A stretch of DNA of 64,000 nucleotides from Pseudomonas putida (GTDB lineage Bacteria > Pseudomonadota > Gammaproteobacteria > Pseudomonadales > Pseudomonadaceae). This document shows, piece by piece, positions 37,870-46,518 of this stretch. The DNA lies in assembly GCF_004357765.1 (NCBI RefSeq), contig NZ_SMTE01000001.1:186001-250000 (forward strand), given 5' to 3'. The notes beneath the pieces were generated by a model, which did not search any database, was not told the origin of the DNA, and worked only from the letters and a program-made list of their open reading frames with translations. Numbering within the stretch: the first letter of the stretch is position 1; the number at the start of each line of letters is the position of its first letter. Both the position numbers and the translations under genes were made by a program.

Positions 37870-38093
37870 GGAGGATTTTTCGTCGATTCACGACGCTTAC
37901 TCCGAAGAGTGGAAAATCCACTCATTAATTGCTAACGCTAAAGGGGTTAGGAAACGATGTCTGACTCAAAAATAGGGCACTTTGGCTTCAGATGATGAGG
38001 CTAAGCTGCACAGATGTCGCTTTAATTCGCAGGGCGTTGCCTTGGTTATCAATTTTATTCAATCAGATCAATGGGTTAGGCATGACTACTGGT

Positions 38094-38106
38094 GAGTCGC
38101 CTCATT
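38094..38106. repeat. partial fourth copy of the AGTCGCCT repeat
   Basis: GAGTCGCCTCATT matches the AAGTCGCCTTATT core of the repeats about 225 bp to the left in the same orientation, with two differences. It may be a further protein-binding site of the same system. Confidence 0.4.
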
Positions 38107-38358
38107 TAGCGACAGCCTCAAAGGTGGTACAGGTGGGAAGGATAAGTGCTTAATTTTTCAGGAACGGGGTTTTGTGGAAATCTCAACGGAGGTTAGTGGA
38201 AACGGACAGACAGTGAGTCATTCAATAATACTAGATTTAACATAATACGCATTATGCGCAGATCCGTATTTCCCACAGCGTACCCACCCAGGGTACATTT
38301 CAAGCTCTAGAACCCTCTCAAAAACGTTCTATCGCCAGGCAATAAGGACTCCCAGTTC

Positions 38359-38970
38359 ATGTCCCATCATCCATCCGCCGATCAAATCATCGATCTCTAC
38401 GATCGTCACGCCTCAGCCTGGAATGATATCCGCGCCAAACACTTCGTTGATCGCAAGTGGATCGAGCGCTTCCGCTCATTGCTTCCGCCATCTTCAACCG
38501 TCCTTGATCTGGGCTGTGGTTCTGGTCAGCCTGTAGCGCGTTATCTGATCGAAGCCGGAACTTCTGTGGTCGGCGTGGATTCCTCAAGGCAAATGCTTGC
38601 CTTATGCGCAGAGCGATTTCCTGCGCAGGAATGGATTCAAGCAGATATGCGCACATTGGCCCTTGATCGGCAGTTCACCGCTATCCTGGCATGGAACAGC
38701 TTTTTCCATCTCAAACCCGAAGATCAGCGTCGAATGTTCCCGATATTTCAACGCCATGCAGCACCAGGGGCACTGCTGATGTTCACCAGTGGTCCTGCAC
38801 ATGGTGAAGCCTTGGGCGTATTCGAGGGCGAAACGCTGTACCACGCGAGCCTGGCCCCACAGGAGTACACCGAGCAACTGCACGATCATGGCTATGAAGT
38901 CTTGGATCACATCGCAGAAGATGCGGAATGTGGGGGCCAAACGGTATGGCTGGCGCGTCGCCTGCCCTGA
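38359..38970 (+). CDS. class I SAM-dependent methyltransferase
   Basis: This 203-residue methyltransferase has motif I VLDLGCGSGQPVARYL, the acidic motif GVDSSRQML, and a post-I WIQADMRTLAL, as in small-molecule methyltransferases of the UbiE/type-11 group. AAGGACT precedes the ATG. It is the first gene right of the repeat-bearing stretch and ends at a strong terminator shared with a convergent LysR gene. Substrate unknown. Confidence 0.85.
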   Translation: MSHHPSADQIIDLYDRHASAWNDIRAKHFVDRKWIERFRSLLPPSSTVLDLGCGSGQPVARYLIEAGTSVVGVDSSRQMLALCAERFPAQEWIQADMRTLALDRQFTAILAWNSFFHLKPEDQRRMFPIFQRHAAPGALLMFTSGPAHGEALGVFEGETLYHASLAPQEYTEQLHDHGYEVLDHIAEDAECGGQTVWLARRLP

Positions 38971-38988
38971 TTCATATGCTTTAAAATA

Positions 38989-39022
38989 ATAACTACGCTA
39001 AATAGTCATTTAGCGTAGTTAT
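38989..39022. terminator. bidirectional terminator between methyltransferase and LysR genes
   Basis: ATAACTACGCTAAAT, loop AGTC, ATTTAGCGTAGTTAT is a 15-bp perfect stem between two convergent genes, with A- and T-rich flanks usable on either strand. Confidence 0.8.
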
Positions 39023-39033
39023 ATCAACGATGG

Positions 39034-39981
39034 TCATTTCGGGCGGGGCGCCTCTATCCCCAGGTCATCCCAGTACGGCGGCGTTCCGATCGCTTCAAGC
39101 AGAAACGCCGTCACCGCCTGTACCTTGAGCGAGCGCAAGCGATTTTCAGGCGAAAGCAGGTGGATGGGACTGGGATTAACATCCACGGCACACTGCCAAT
39201 CTGGCAGCAGGTGCACGAGCTTTCCTTCCGAAAAATCGTCCTTTGCGAACAGCCAGGATGGAAACAGCACGATTCCCCGGCCTGCGCGTGCCGCACTGGC
39301 CAGCACCTGAGCGTTGTTGCTGAGCAACGGTCCCTGAACTTCGACCATCTGCGCCTTGGCCTGGCCAGGCTGACTGAAATACCAGCGTTGGGCCCCTGCC
39401 CGCCCCTTGTATACCAGGCATGCGTGCCCGGTGAGGTCTTGCGGTGACTGTGGCCTGCCATGGCGCGCCACATAGGTGGCGCTGGCCGCCAGTACGTAAC
39501 GTTGGTCGGCGACCTTGCGCCCGATCAGGCCGGAGGCCTCCATGTGCCCAACCCGCACGGTGATATCCGCGCCCTCTTGTACGGGGTCGATGAACGCATC
39601 GGTCAACGTGAGTTCGACGGTGATCCCTGGGTAGCGGTCATGCAGCCGGTCGAGCAATCCGGCGAACTGCAGAGTCCCCAACGCCAAGGGCGCATTGAGC
39701 CGCACCACACCGTGGACATGTTCCGGTCTGGCCCGCAGCGATTCATCCGCCGCATCCAGTAGATCGATGACTTCACGGATCTGACTGTAGTACCGCTCGC
39801 CAGCCTCGGTAAGCGTCACCCCACGTGTATTGCGATACAGCAATTGCTGGCCAAGCTCCTGCTCCAACGCGGCGATGAACCGCGATACCGAAGAAGGCGG
39901 AACCTGAAAGTGGCGAGCGGTGGCGATGAAACTTCCGGACACAGCCACCTTGGCAAAATAGCGATGAGCTTTGAGATGCAT
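39034..39981 (-). CDS. LysR-family regulator
   Basis: This 315-residue LysR regulator of the short-operon DsdC/AaeR-like group has YFAKVAVSGSFIATARHFQVPPSSVSRFIAALE as DNA-binding part and TLTEAGERYY after it, then an effector domain. The ATG at 39981 is taken because the family's N-terminus starts there; the frame runs open to 40296 with non-family sequence. It is divergent from the two YdcZ-type membrane genes, 121 bp away, and is their likely regulator. Confidence 0.88.
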   Translation of the reverse strand: MHLKAHRYFAKVAVSGSFIATARHFQVPPSSVSRFIAALEQELGQQLLYRNTRGVTLTEAGERYYSQIREVIDLLDAADESLRARPEHVHGVVRLNAPLALGTLQFAGLLDRLHDRYPGITVELTLTDAFIDPVQEGADITVRVGHMEASGLIGRKVADQRYVLAASATYVARHGRPQSPQDLTGHACLVYKGRAGAQRWYFSQPGQAKAQMVEVQGPLLSNNAQVLASAARAGRGIVLFPSWLFAKDDFSEGKLVHLLPDWQCAVDVNPSPIHLLSPENRLRSLKVQAVTAFLLEAIGTPPYWDDLGIEAPRPK

Positions 39982-40102
39982 CTCTGCCACGCGGCTGAAG
40001 GACTGAGTTGCGATTATAGCAATGATGTTTTGAAAAAGTGCTGGATTGTGCTTATTGAAGCATCGACCTAGCCTCTGCACTTCGTTTCGCAGAGGTACCT
40101 CA

Positions 40103-40534
40103 ATGCAACAACTATGGATTCTCCCCTTGGTCGTGCTGGCCGGCATGGGTTTGTCGGTCGAGGCCGGCCTGCTGGGCCCGCTGGGCGAGCAGATCGGCCA
40201 CGGTTGGGCCACCCTCGGCATCTTTGGCCTGGGCACGCTCCTGCTCACCTTGGGCCTGGTGTTCGCACGGCCTAGGCTTGGACGGCTGTTCGGCAAACCG
40301 CGTTGGATGCTCGTCGGAGGCGTACTCGGACCGGTCTACGTGGGCGCACTGACCCTGGCCACGCCGCATATCGGCGTCGGCCTGACCATGGTCGGGATTC
40401 TCTTCGGTCAGGTGGCCGCCAGCTTGGTCATCGATCATTTCGGCTGGTTCGGCGCAGGAAAGCGGCCCGTCGACCACTACCGGGTCGGTGCCCTGGTGGC
40501 GATTCTTGGCGCCCTGTGGTTCATCAATATCTGA
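40103..40534 (+). CDS. YdcZ-family (DMT) membrane protein, first of a pair
   Basis: This 143-residue inner-membrane protein has about five hydrophobic helices and the family motifs PVYVGALTLATPHIGVG and GQVAASLVIDHFGWFG. YdcZ proteins (DUF606) belong to the drug/metabolite transporter superfamily at half the usual length and often occur as gene pairs, as here. AGAGG precedes the ATG at 40103; the upstream extension to 40046 is not family-like. Substrate unknown; a divergent LysR regulator adjoins. Confidence 0.85.
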   Translation: MQQLWILPLVVLAGMGLSVEAGLLGPLGEQIGHGWATLGIFGLGTLLLTLGLVFARPRLGRLFGKPRWMLVGGVLGPVYVGALTLATPHIGVGLTMVGILFGQVAASLVIDHFGWFGAGKRPVDHYRVGALVAILGALWFINI

Positions 40535-40547
40535 AAGGAGTCACGCA

Positions 40548-41027
40548 GTGCTCATCATCATGCTTTTGCTCGTCGTGTTCAGCGGCGCCGTGCTCTGCGC
40601 GCAATCGGCCATCAATGGCCGTCTGGGTGCAGAGGTGGGCGTACTGGAAAGCGCTTGGCTCACCTTCGCGCTGGGTACCCTCGTCAGCTTCCTGTATGCC
40701 TTCCTGTTCGAGCCGCCGCACGCGATGACCCTGTTCACCGTGCCGCGTTGGCAAATCACGGGGGCTTTCTTCGGCGTGCTGTACATGTTGGTGATCGTCT
40801 TCGCCATGCCGCGGGTCGGCACAGCGGCAGCTACCGTGGCAGTGATCAGCGGCCAGTTGCTGATGAGTCTGCTGGTCGATCACTTCGGCTGGTTCGGCAA
40901 TCACGTCATCCACCTTGGCAGCTCGCGCATGATCGCGATCGGCCTGCTCGCGGTCGCGCTGGTACTGATCTACAAGAGCAATGCCGCTGAAGCAGTCACC
41001 AAACGTACCCAGGCTATCACTGGCTGA
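40548..41027 (+). CDS. YdcZ-family (DMT) membrane protein, second of a pair
   Basis: This 159-residue paralogue of the preceding protein carries the same late motif (GQLLMSLLVDHFGWFG) and LYMLVIVFAMPRVGTA in the middle. The GTG at 40548 has AAAGGAG seven bases upstream, and only 13 bp separate the genes, so the two are probably made together and may form a heterodimer, as paired small transporters often do. Confidence 0.83.
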   Translation: MLIIMLLLVVFSGAVLCAQSAINGRLGAEVGVLESAWLTFALGTLVSFLYAFLFEPPHAMTLFTVPRWQITGAFFGVLYMLVIVFAMPRVGTAAATVAVISGQLLMSLLVDHFGWFGNHVIHLGSSRMIAIGLLAVALVLIYKSNAAEAVTKRTQAITG

Positions 41028-41134
41028 ATACCATTGGTCGGCTCGGTCTGAGATCGCAATGACCCCTGGCGACTGGCAAAGCTCTCACATGATGAGGGGT
41101 GGTCAGGGCTTGCCTCTCACACCTGTATTGGCCT

Positions 41135-41156
41135 GCCCTCGCGCGGGCCTTTTTTT
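41135..41156 (+). terminator. terminator behind the YdcZ pair
   Basis: GCCC, TCGCGC, GGGC followed by CC and T7 gives a short GC-rich hairpin with a clear T-run, about 108 bp after the second YdcZ stop and just before a small acidic gene. Confidence 0.6.
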
Positions 41157-41177
41157 CCTTCAGGCGAGGACAGCAGC

Positions 41178-41345
41178 ATGCATTCATTCCATATGGGCGG
41201 CGGCAATGCGCAGGACGACTGGCCGGAACTGGAACCCATGCCGAGCAACGATCACGCCGATGATCCCGATGCCGACCCCAATCTGACTGACGATGACCAG
41301 AACCGCCCCGGCGTACCGGCGAGCGACCCGGAGTCCGGGGCTTGA
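41178..41345 (+). CDS. small acidic protein, 55 residues
   Basis: This short gene has an ATG at 41178 preceded by GAGGA at good distance. The product is strongly acidic and disordered-looking, rich in Asp, Asn and Pro (PSNDHADDPDADPNLTDDDQ). It has no recognised domain. It lies between the YdcZ terminator and the stress block and resembles the small hydrophilic stress proteins found in such blocks. It is likely real because of codon use and ribosome site. Confidence 0.6.
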   Translation: MHSFHMGGGNAQDDWPELEPMPSNDHADDPDADPNLTDDDQNRPGVPASDPESGA

Positions 41346-41387
41346 TGCAAGTTGTCCCGGCACCACAAGGAGGACCGGGGCAACACA

Positions 41388-41675
41388 CTACAGGGTGGCG
41401 GGATCTTTTTCTCCGGTCGGCGGATCACCTGCGGCCTGGCTGGCCTTGTCGCCGGACAACCGCCAACTCACGGCAGTGATGCCGTAGCGCTCCGCCATGG
41501 GCCGACTGACCTTGCGAATCTTCTCGCGACCGAACTTGGGAATGATACCGATACCCGCATCACAGCTTGCCCAATGCCACGCCTCGGCATTGTCCATCCG
41601 CTCCAGGCGTATGATGAAACTGCGCGGCTTGCCGTGCAGTTGGTAATCGATGATGTACAGCTGGGGACTAGGCAT
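41388..41675 (-). CDS. small Pseudomonas-type conserved protein
   Basis: The 95-residue product starts at the ATG at 41675 (GAGGAGGG just upstream; the frame extends to 41741). It has a compact conserved-looking core, LYIIDYQLHGKPRSFIIRLE and AWHWASCDAGIGIIPKFG, and a polar tail. I associate this with a domain of unknown function restricted to Pseudomonas (DUF6555-like), with no known activity. It has its own position at the left border of the stress block. Confidence 0.65.
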   Translation of the reverse strand: MPSPQLYIIDYQLHGKPRSFIIRLERMDNAEAWHWASCDAGIGIIPKFGREKIRKVSRPMAERYGITAVSWRLSGDKASQAAGDPPTGEKDPATL

Positions 41676-41800
41676 CCCTGGGCCCTCCTCTTCTCCATGG
41701 ATGACTTCCTCATGGAGTATCACCCGCGTCAGAAGATTCAATAAATCGTCGAATCCGTTGCCTGAACGGTGGAGGGCGACGGCGTCGGGGACCGGACTGC

Positions 41801-41833
41801 GCCGCTACCCGCCAGTCATTAGCGGGTAGCGGC
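41801..41833. terminator. inverted repeat downstream of the KGG gene
   Basis: GCCGCTACCCGC at 41801-41812 and GCGGGTAGCGGC at 41822-41833 form a 12-bp perfect stem with a 9-base loop, 8 bp past the KGG stop on the minus strand. It lacks a good T-run but is the only terminator candidate there. Confidence 0.55.
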
Positions 41834-41840
41834 GGACGGT

Positions 41841-42056
41841 TCACTGGCTCTTGGAGCGACCGCCGCCATGGCTGTTCTGGCCTCCCTTGCGGCCGGCTTG
41901 CGAAGCGCGCTCACGGTCGTTGGCAAAGTTGCCGCCAGAGGCCTGGCCACCCTTCTGACCGGCGCGGGATGCCTTTTCGCGGTCGTTGGCGAAATTGCCC
42001 GGGTTGGTTTCCTTGGTACCGCCACGTTGGCTGGGCTGGGCTTGATCACGAGCCAT
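41841..42056 (-). CDS. KGG-repeat stress protein (YciG/con-10 type)
   Basis: This 71-residue hydrophilic protein has two copies of the KGG motif unit, GNFANDREKASRAGQKGG and GNFANDRERASQAGRKGG. Such small basic proteins are induced in stationary phase and stress (YciG in E. coli, con-10 in fungi). A one-and-a-half-unit relative stands at 63721-63885 at the far end of the block, which suggests one stress regulon. The start ATG has AAGGAG upstream. Confidence 0.9.
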   Translation of the reverse strand: MARDQAQPSQRGGTKETNPGNFANDREKASRAGQKGGQASGGNFANDRERASQAGRKGGQNSHGGGRSKSQ

Positions 42057-42268
42057 ATCGTATCTCCTTGCGATGGGAAGGTTTGCTCAGGTCGGTGGAC
42101 CTTGCCTTAGCTCCGAGCCGGAGCTGCCAGCTAATGCTCCATCGCCTTGCCAGATGTCGGACAGGTGGCACCAAAGTTTGGCGTTGCGGCAAACACTGCA
42201 CCGCCGTATTCCGCCGCTTTGACCAAGACCGTGGCCTTGAGCGCTCGCAGTCTGGGGAACGCCAAGCC

Positions 42269-42274
42269 TATAAT
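42269..42274 (+). promoter_or_regulatory. candidate -10 element for the hybrid kinase gene
   Basis: TATAAT within CCTATAATC lies 62 bp before the kinase ATG. No matching -35 is evident at 17 bp, which would fit a stationary-phase (RpoS-type) promoter, but this is a single-motif observation. Confidence 0.35.
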
Positions 42275-42336
42275 CGCCACTCATATGCCCAGCGCTTGGT
42301 CGCGGGGCCGCAGACAGGTATGCAGAAGGTCATGAG

Positions 42337-45300
42337 ATGAAGTCGTCCCCCTCGCAACCCGTATCCGGGCCCGACAACCCCCACCTGAGCACCAGCCACC
42401 TGGACTTCCCGGTTGTCGGCATCGGCGCCTCGGCGGGCGGCCTGGAGGCTATCGGCACGTTTTTCCGGCAGATGCCCAGCGATTGCGGCATGGCCTTCGT
42501 GGTGGTGCTGCACCTGTCTCCGGACCACCAGAGCGTGGCCGACCGCATCATCCAGGAAGCCACTGCCATGCCTGTGCGGCAGGTCAGTGAGCCGGTCCCC
42601 ATTCAGCGCAACCACGTCTATGTCATTTCGCCCGCCAACCGGCTATCGACCAATGACGGTTACTTGCGGGTCGCACCTGCCAACCGCCGGCGCGGCGACC
42701 ACGTCGCCATCGATCTGTTCTTCCGCGACCTGGCCGACGTGCACAAGAGCCACGCCTTCTGCGTGGTGCTGTCCGGCACCGGGGCCGACGGCGCGGTGGG
42801 TCTTTCCCGAATCAAAGAGCAAGGTGGCGTTACCCTGGTCCAGAGCCCCGACGATGCTCAGTACGACGGCATGCCGCGTGCCGCCATCGAAACCGGCATG
42901 GTCGACCTGATCCTGCCGGTTGCCGAAATCCCCCAGAAACTGCTCGATCTCTGGCGTACCGCGCGGCAGGTTCGATTGCCCGATATCGGTGATGACAACC
43001 TTCCGCCATCGCTGGGCCACGCGGTCGATCACACGTACATGTCGGAAACGCTGCTCGAGGAAATCCTCCAGCGTTTGCGCGCCAACACCGGACACGACTT
43101 CCAGCACTACAAGCGCGCTACCGTGCTGCGGCGCATGGAGCGGCGCCTGCACGTCACCGGCCAGACCGACCTGGAAGCCTATCTTCGCTATCTTGAGCAA
43201 CATCCCGAAGAGTCCGCCGCGCTACTGGCCGACATGCTGATCGGTGTGACCAACTTCTTCCGTGACCGCGAAGCGTTCGAATCCCTCGAGCGCCATGTGC
43301 TGCCGCAGTTGGTCAGCGAGCCGCAGGACGATGAGACACCTGGCGAAGTGCGCGTATGGTCAGCCGGCTGTTCCACTGGCGAGGAGGCCTATAGCCTGGC
43401 CATTCTGGTGTCCGAACAACTGGCGCTGGAGCAGCGTGAGGCCAAGGTGCAGGTGTTCGCCACCGACCTCGATGATCGCGCCATCGATATCGCCCGCTCC
43501 GGCACTTACCCCGAAGCCATTCTCACCGACGTGCCGCCTGCGCGACTGCGCCAGTTCTTCGTCAACGAAGACCAGCACTACCGAGTGCGCAAGGACATTC
43601 GCGAAAAGGTCCTGTTCGCTCGTCATAACCTACTGTCCGACCCGCCTTTCTCACAGATCGGCCTGATCGTCTGCCGCAACCTGCTGATCTACCTCGACCG
43701 CGAGGTACAGCGCGAAATCCTGCAGATGTTCCACTTCGCCTTGCGCCCCGGCGGCTACCTGTTCCTCGGCTCGTCCGAGTCGGCCGATGCCGCCGCAGAC
43801 CTGTTCGTCGTGGTCGACAAGCGCAACCGCATCTATCGCGCCCGTGACGTCAGCCCCACCACGCGTCGCTCTGGGCGGCAACTGCCCGACGCCGAGCCCG
43901 CGCCATCGCCGGTGAACAGACGCACGATCGCCAAACCGGGGCGCAAGCTCGTCTATGCCGAAATCCACCACCGGGCCCTGGCACGCCGCACGCCGCCGAG
44001 CCTGGTGGTCGATCTGGACGGCAATATCCTGCACATGAGCGAAGGCGTCGGCCGCTTCCTGCAGTTGGCCGGTGGCGAGCCCAGCCGCAACCTCATCAAC
44101 CTGGTACTGCCGTCCCTGCGCCTGGCCCTGCGCAGCACGCTGTTCCAGGCACGTCAGGGCGTGCAACCGATCACCTCGCGGCCCATCGAACTGGATGAAG
44201 GGCAGCTTAAATGCCAGGTGGAAATCACCGTGCAACTGCACAAGGATGAACCCAGCGGCACCGACTGCCTGCTAGTGGTGTTCGAGTTGCGCCAGGCCGA
44301 CGCCCCGTTGCCGGAGCCGGCAGGCATTCGCCAGACTGACAGCATGGTCCTCAACAACTTGGAGCGTGAGCTGCAACGTACCCGTCAGCAGTTACAGGAG
44401 ACGATCGAACAATCGGAGATATCCAGTGAGGAACTGACCGCCTCGAACCAGGAAATGCAAGCCATCAACGAGGAGCTGCGCTCGGCCAGCGAAGAGCTTG
44501 AAACCAGCAAGGAAGAGCTGCAGTCGATCAATGAAGAACTGTTGACCGTCAACTATGAGCTCAAGACCAAGGTCGAGGAAACCGACAAGGTCAACGACTA
44601 CCTGAGCAACCTCATCGCCTCGACCGACATCGCCACGGTCTTCGTCGATCGCAATCTGCATATCCGCTGGTTCACGCCGCGCGCCACCGATCTGTTCAAC
44701 ATGCTTCCGGTGGACACCGGCCGATCACTGCTCGACATCACCCACCGCCTGGCCTACCCCGAGCTCGCCGACGACGCCCGCGCGGTGGTCCAGGGCCAGT
44801 CCATCGTCGAGCGCGAAGTCAGTAGCAGCAGCCAGCGCTGGTACCTGGCACGTCTGCTGCCCTATCGCTCCAGCGAGCAGAAAATCGACGGCACAGTGCT
44901 GACGTTCATCGACATCAGCAAGAGCCGCGCAGCCGAGGAGCGCGTGCGCCTGGGCGAAGAGCGCATGCGCCTGGTGGCCGAGAGCACCCATGACTTCGCC
45001 ATCATTCTGCTCGACGAGCAAGGTTTGGTCACCGACTGGAACACCGGTGCCACGCTGATCTTCGGCTACACCAAGGAAGAAGTGCTAGGCACCAGCTATG
45101 CCCTGATCTTCACCGACGAGGACCGCCAGAACGGCGTTCCCGAGCAGGAATTGCGCAGCGCCCGCCAACACGGCCGCGGGCAGGACGAGCGCTGGCACGT
45201 GCGCAAGGACGGTAGCCGCTTCTACTGCAGCGGCGAGGTATCGTTGCTCAAGGGCAATAGCCTACGAGGCTACGTCAAGATTGCTCGCGACCTGACCGGC

Positions 45301-46479
45301 CACAAGCGCCTGCACGACGAGCAAAGCAAGCAACTGGCCGAGTCGCAGAGCTCCAGCCACATGAAGGACGAGTTCTTCGCCGTCATGTCCCATGAGCTCA
45401 AGCACCCCCTGAACCTGATTCAGCTCAATGCCGAAATCCTGCGCAGACTGCCTTCGGTGAAGAACGTCGCAGCCGCCAGCAAGGCCGTGGGCACCATCTG
45501 CGAGGCTGTGTCGAGCCAGGCACGAATCATCGATGATCTGCTCGACGTGGCACGCATCCGCACCGGCAAACTCAAGCTCAAGACCGAACCTGTGAATTTC
45601 ACCGACATCCTGCGCGGCATCCACAGCGTCGTGACCAGCGAACAACAACCCTGCCCCGTCCATCTGGACATAGAGGCCGAGGCCGGCGCCCTGTTGATCA
45701 TCGGCGACTATACCCGTCTTGAGCAGATCATCTGGAACCTGCTGAACAACGCCCTGAAGTTCAGCCCGGCCGGTAGCGACATCCACCTGCAATTGACGCG
45801 CGAAGGCGACGAAGCGGTGTTGCGCGTCATCGACCACGGTATCGGCCTGAACCACGATAGCATCGAGCACATCTTCGACTTGTTCAGCCAGGCTGCGCCG
45901 CAGTTGGCCAACCACAGTCGCGAAGGCCTGGGGATCGGTCTGTCGCTGGTGCGCCAGTTGGTCGAGGCACACGGCGGTAGCGTGCTGGCCAGCTCCGCGG
46001 GGCTCAACCAAGGCTGTACCTTCACAGTTCGCCTGCCGCTGGGCGCTTCGGAACTCCAATTGCGCGGCGAGGATGTCCAGGCTCCGAGCGAAGGCCGCCT
46101 GGCGGGCATCCGCGTGCTGCTGGTCGACGACTCGGTCGAAGTCCTGGAAATCATGCAACAACTGCTAGAGATGGAAAGCGCCGTCGTCGAAGCCTTCAGT
46201 GATCCGCGCAAAGCGCTCGAGGCAGCCGCAGGCGGTGAATACGACATCATCCTCTCGGATATCGGCATGCCAGTGATGGATGGACACACCCTGATCAAGG
46301 CCCTGCGCGCGTATCACCACTTGCGCCACACCCCCGCCATCGCCCTCACCGGCTACGGCGCCAGTGCCGATCAGCACCGCTCGCGTGAATCCGGGTTCGA
46401 CAGGCACCTCAACAAGCCTGTGGGCTATGACGATCTGGTCGTGGCCATCGAGACCTTGAGTGGTTCGCTGCCGTACTGA
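42337..46479 (+). CDS. CheB-CheR-PAS hybrid histidine kinase/response regulator
   Basis: This 1380-residue multidomain signalling protein starts with a CheB-type methylesterase domain (about 24-200) with catalytic S32 in GASAGG, H59 and D151. A CheR-type methyltransferase domain follows (about 225-495, VWSAGCSTGEEAYSL). Then come a PAS-like region, a long coiled coil (about 670-765, LQRTRQQLQETIEQSEISSE), two PAS domains (about 770-1000) and HisKA with H1019 in SHELKHPLN. HATPase (NLLNNALKFSPAG) and a receiver domain with D1308 (SDIGMPVMDG) complete it. It is cytoplasmic, with no membrane segments. CheB and CheR fused to a kinase outside chemotaxis clusters suggests a stress sensor; the substrates of the methylation domains are unknown. 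Confidence 0.92.
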   Translation: MKSSPSQPVSGPDNPHLSTSHLDFPVVGIGASAGGLEAIGTFFRQMPSDCGMAFVVVLHLSPDHQSVADRIIQEATAMPVRQVSEPVPIQRNHVYVISPANRLSTNDGYLRVAPANRRRGDHVAIDLFFRDLADVHKSHAFCVVLSGTGADGAVGLSRIKEQGGVTLVQSPDDAQYDGMPRAAIETGMVDLILPVAEIPQKLLDLWRTARQVRLPDIGDDNLPPSLGHAVDHTYMSETLLEEILQRLRANTGHDFQHYKRATVLRRMERRLHVTGQTDLEAYLRYLEQHPEESAALLADMLIGVTNFFRDREAFESLERHVLPQLVSEPQDDETPGEVRVWSAGCSTGEEAYSLAILVSEQLALEQREAKVQVFATDLDDRAIDIARSGTYPEAILTDVPPARLRQFFVNEDQHYRVRKDIREKVLFARHNLLSDPPFSQIGLIVCRNLLIYLDREVQREILQMFHFALRPGGYLFLGSSESADAAADLFVVVDKRNRIYRARDVSPTTRRSGRQLPDAEPAPSPVNRRTIAKPGRKLVYAEIHHRALARRTPPSLVVDLDGNILHMSEGVGRFLQLAGGEPSRNLINLVLPSLRLALRSTLFQARQGVQPITSRPIELDEGQLKCQVEITVQLHKDEPSGTDCLLVVFELRQADAPLPEPAGIRQTDSMVLNNLERELQRTRQQLQETIEQSEISSEELTASNQEMQAINEELRSASEELETSKEELQSINEELLTVNYELKTKVEETDKVNDYLSNLIASTDIATVFVDRNLHIRWFTPRATDLFNMLPVDTGRSLLDITHRLAYPELADDARAVVQGQSIVEREVSSSSQRWYLARLLPYRSSEQKIDGTVLTFIDISKSRAAEERVRLGEERMRLVAESTHDFAIILLDEQGLVTDWNTGATLIFGYTKEEVLGTSYALIFTDEDRQNGVPEQELRSARQHGRGQDERWHVRKDGSRFYCSGEVSLLKGNSLRGYVKIARDLTGHKRLHDEQSKQLAESQSSSHMKDEFFAVMSHELKHPLNLIQLNAEILRRLPSVKNVAAASKAVGTICEAVSSQARIIDDLLDVARIRTGKLKLKTEPVNFTDILRGIHSVVTSEQQPCPVHLDIEAEAGALLIIGDYTRLEQIIWNLLNNALKFSPAGSDIHLQLTREGDEAVLRVIDHGIGLNHDSIEHIFDLFSQAAPQLANHSREGLGIGLSLVRQLVEAHGGSVLASSAGLNQGCTFTVRLPLGASELQLRGEDVQAPSEGRLAGIRVLLVDDSVEVLEIMQQLLEMESAVVEAFSDPRKALEAAAGGEYDIILSDIGMPVMDGHTLIKALRAYHHLRHTPAIALTGYGASADQHRSRESGFDRHLNKPVGYDDLVVAIETLSGSLPY

Positions 46480-46518
46480 CAAGGTCACTTCGCGGCAGCT
46501 GCACCCCGCCGTCCATGC

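Larger units (their letters stand above)
37483..38358. other. 876-bp intergenic stretch behind the integrase
   Basis: It holds the three 30-bp direct repeats at 37780-37869 and a partial fourth copy at 38094. A 76-codon ORF at 37637-37867 runs through the repeats but has no ribosome site and is not supported. The remainder is AT-rich for this genome and could hold the attachment site; no tRNA gene was found. Confidence 0.5.

Noticed and set aside
22764-38358. tRNA gene as integration site of the island
   Set aside because: I looked for a cloverleaf or TPsiC-like GGTTCGAATCC sequence at both ends and saw none; the attachment site remains unknown.
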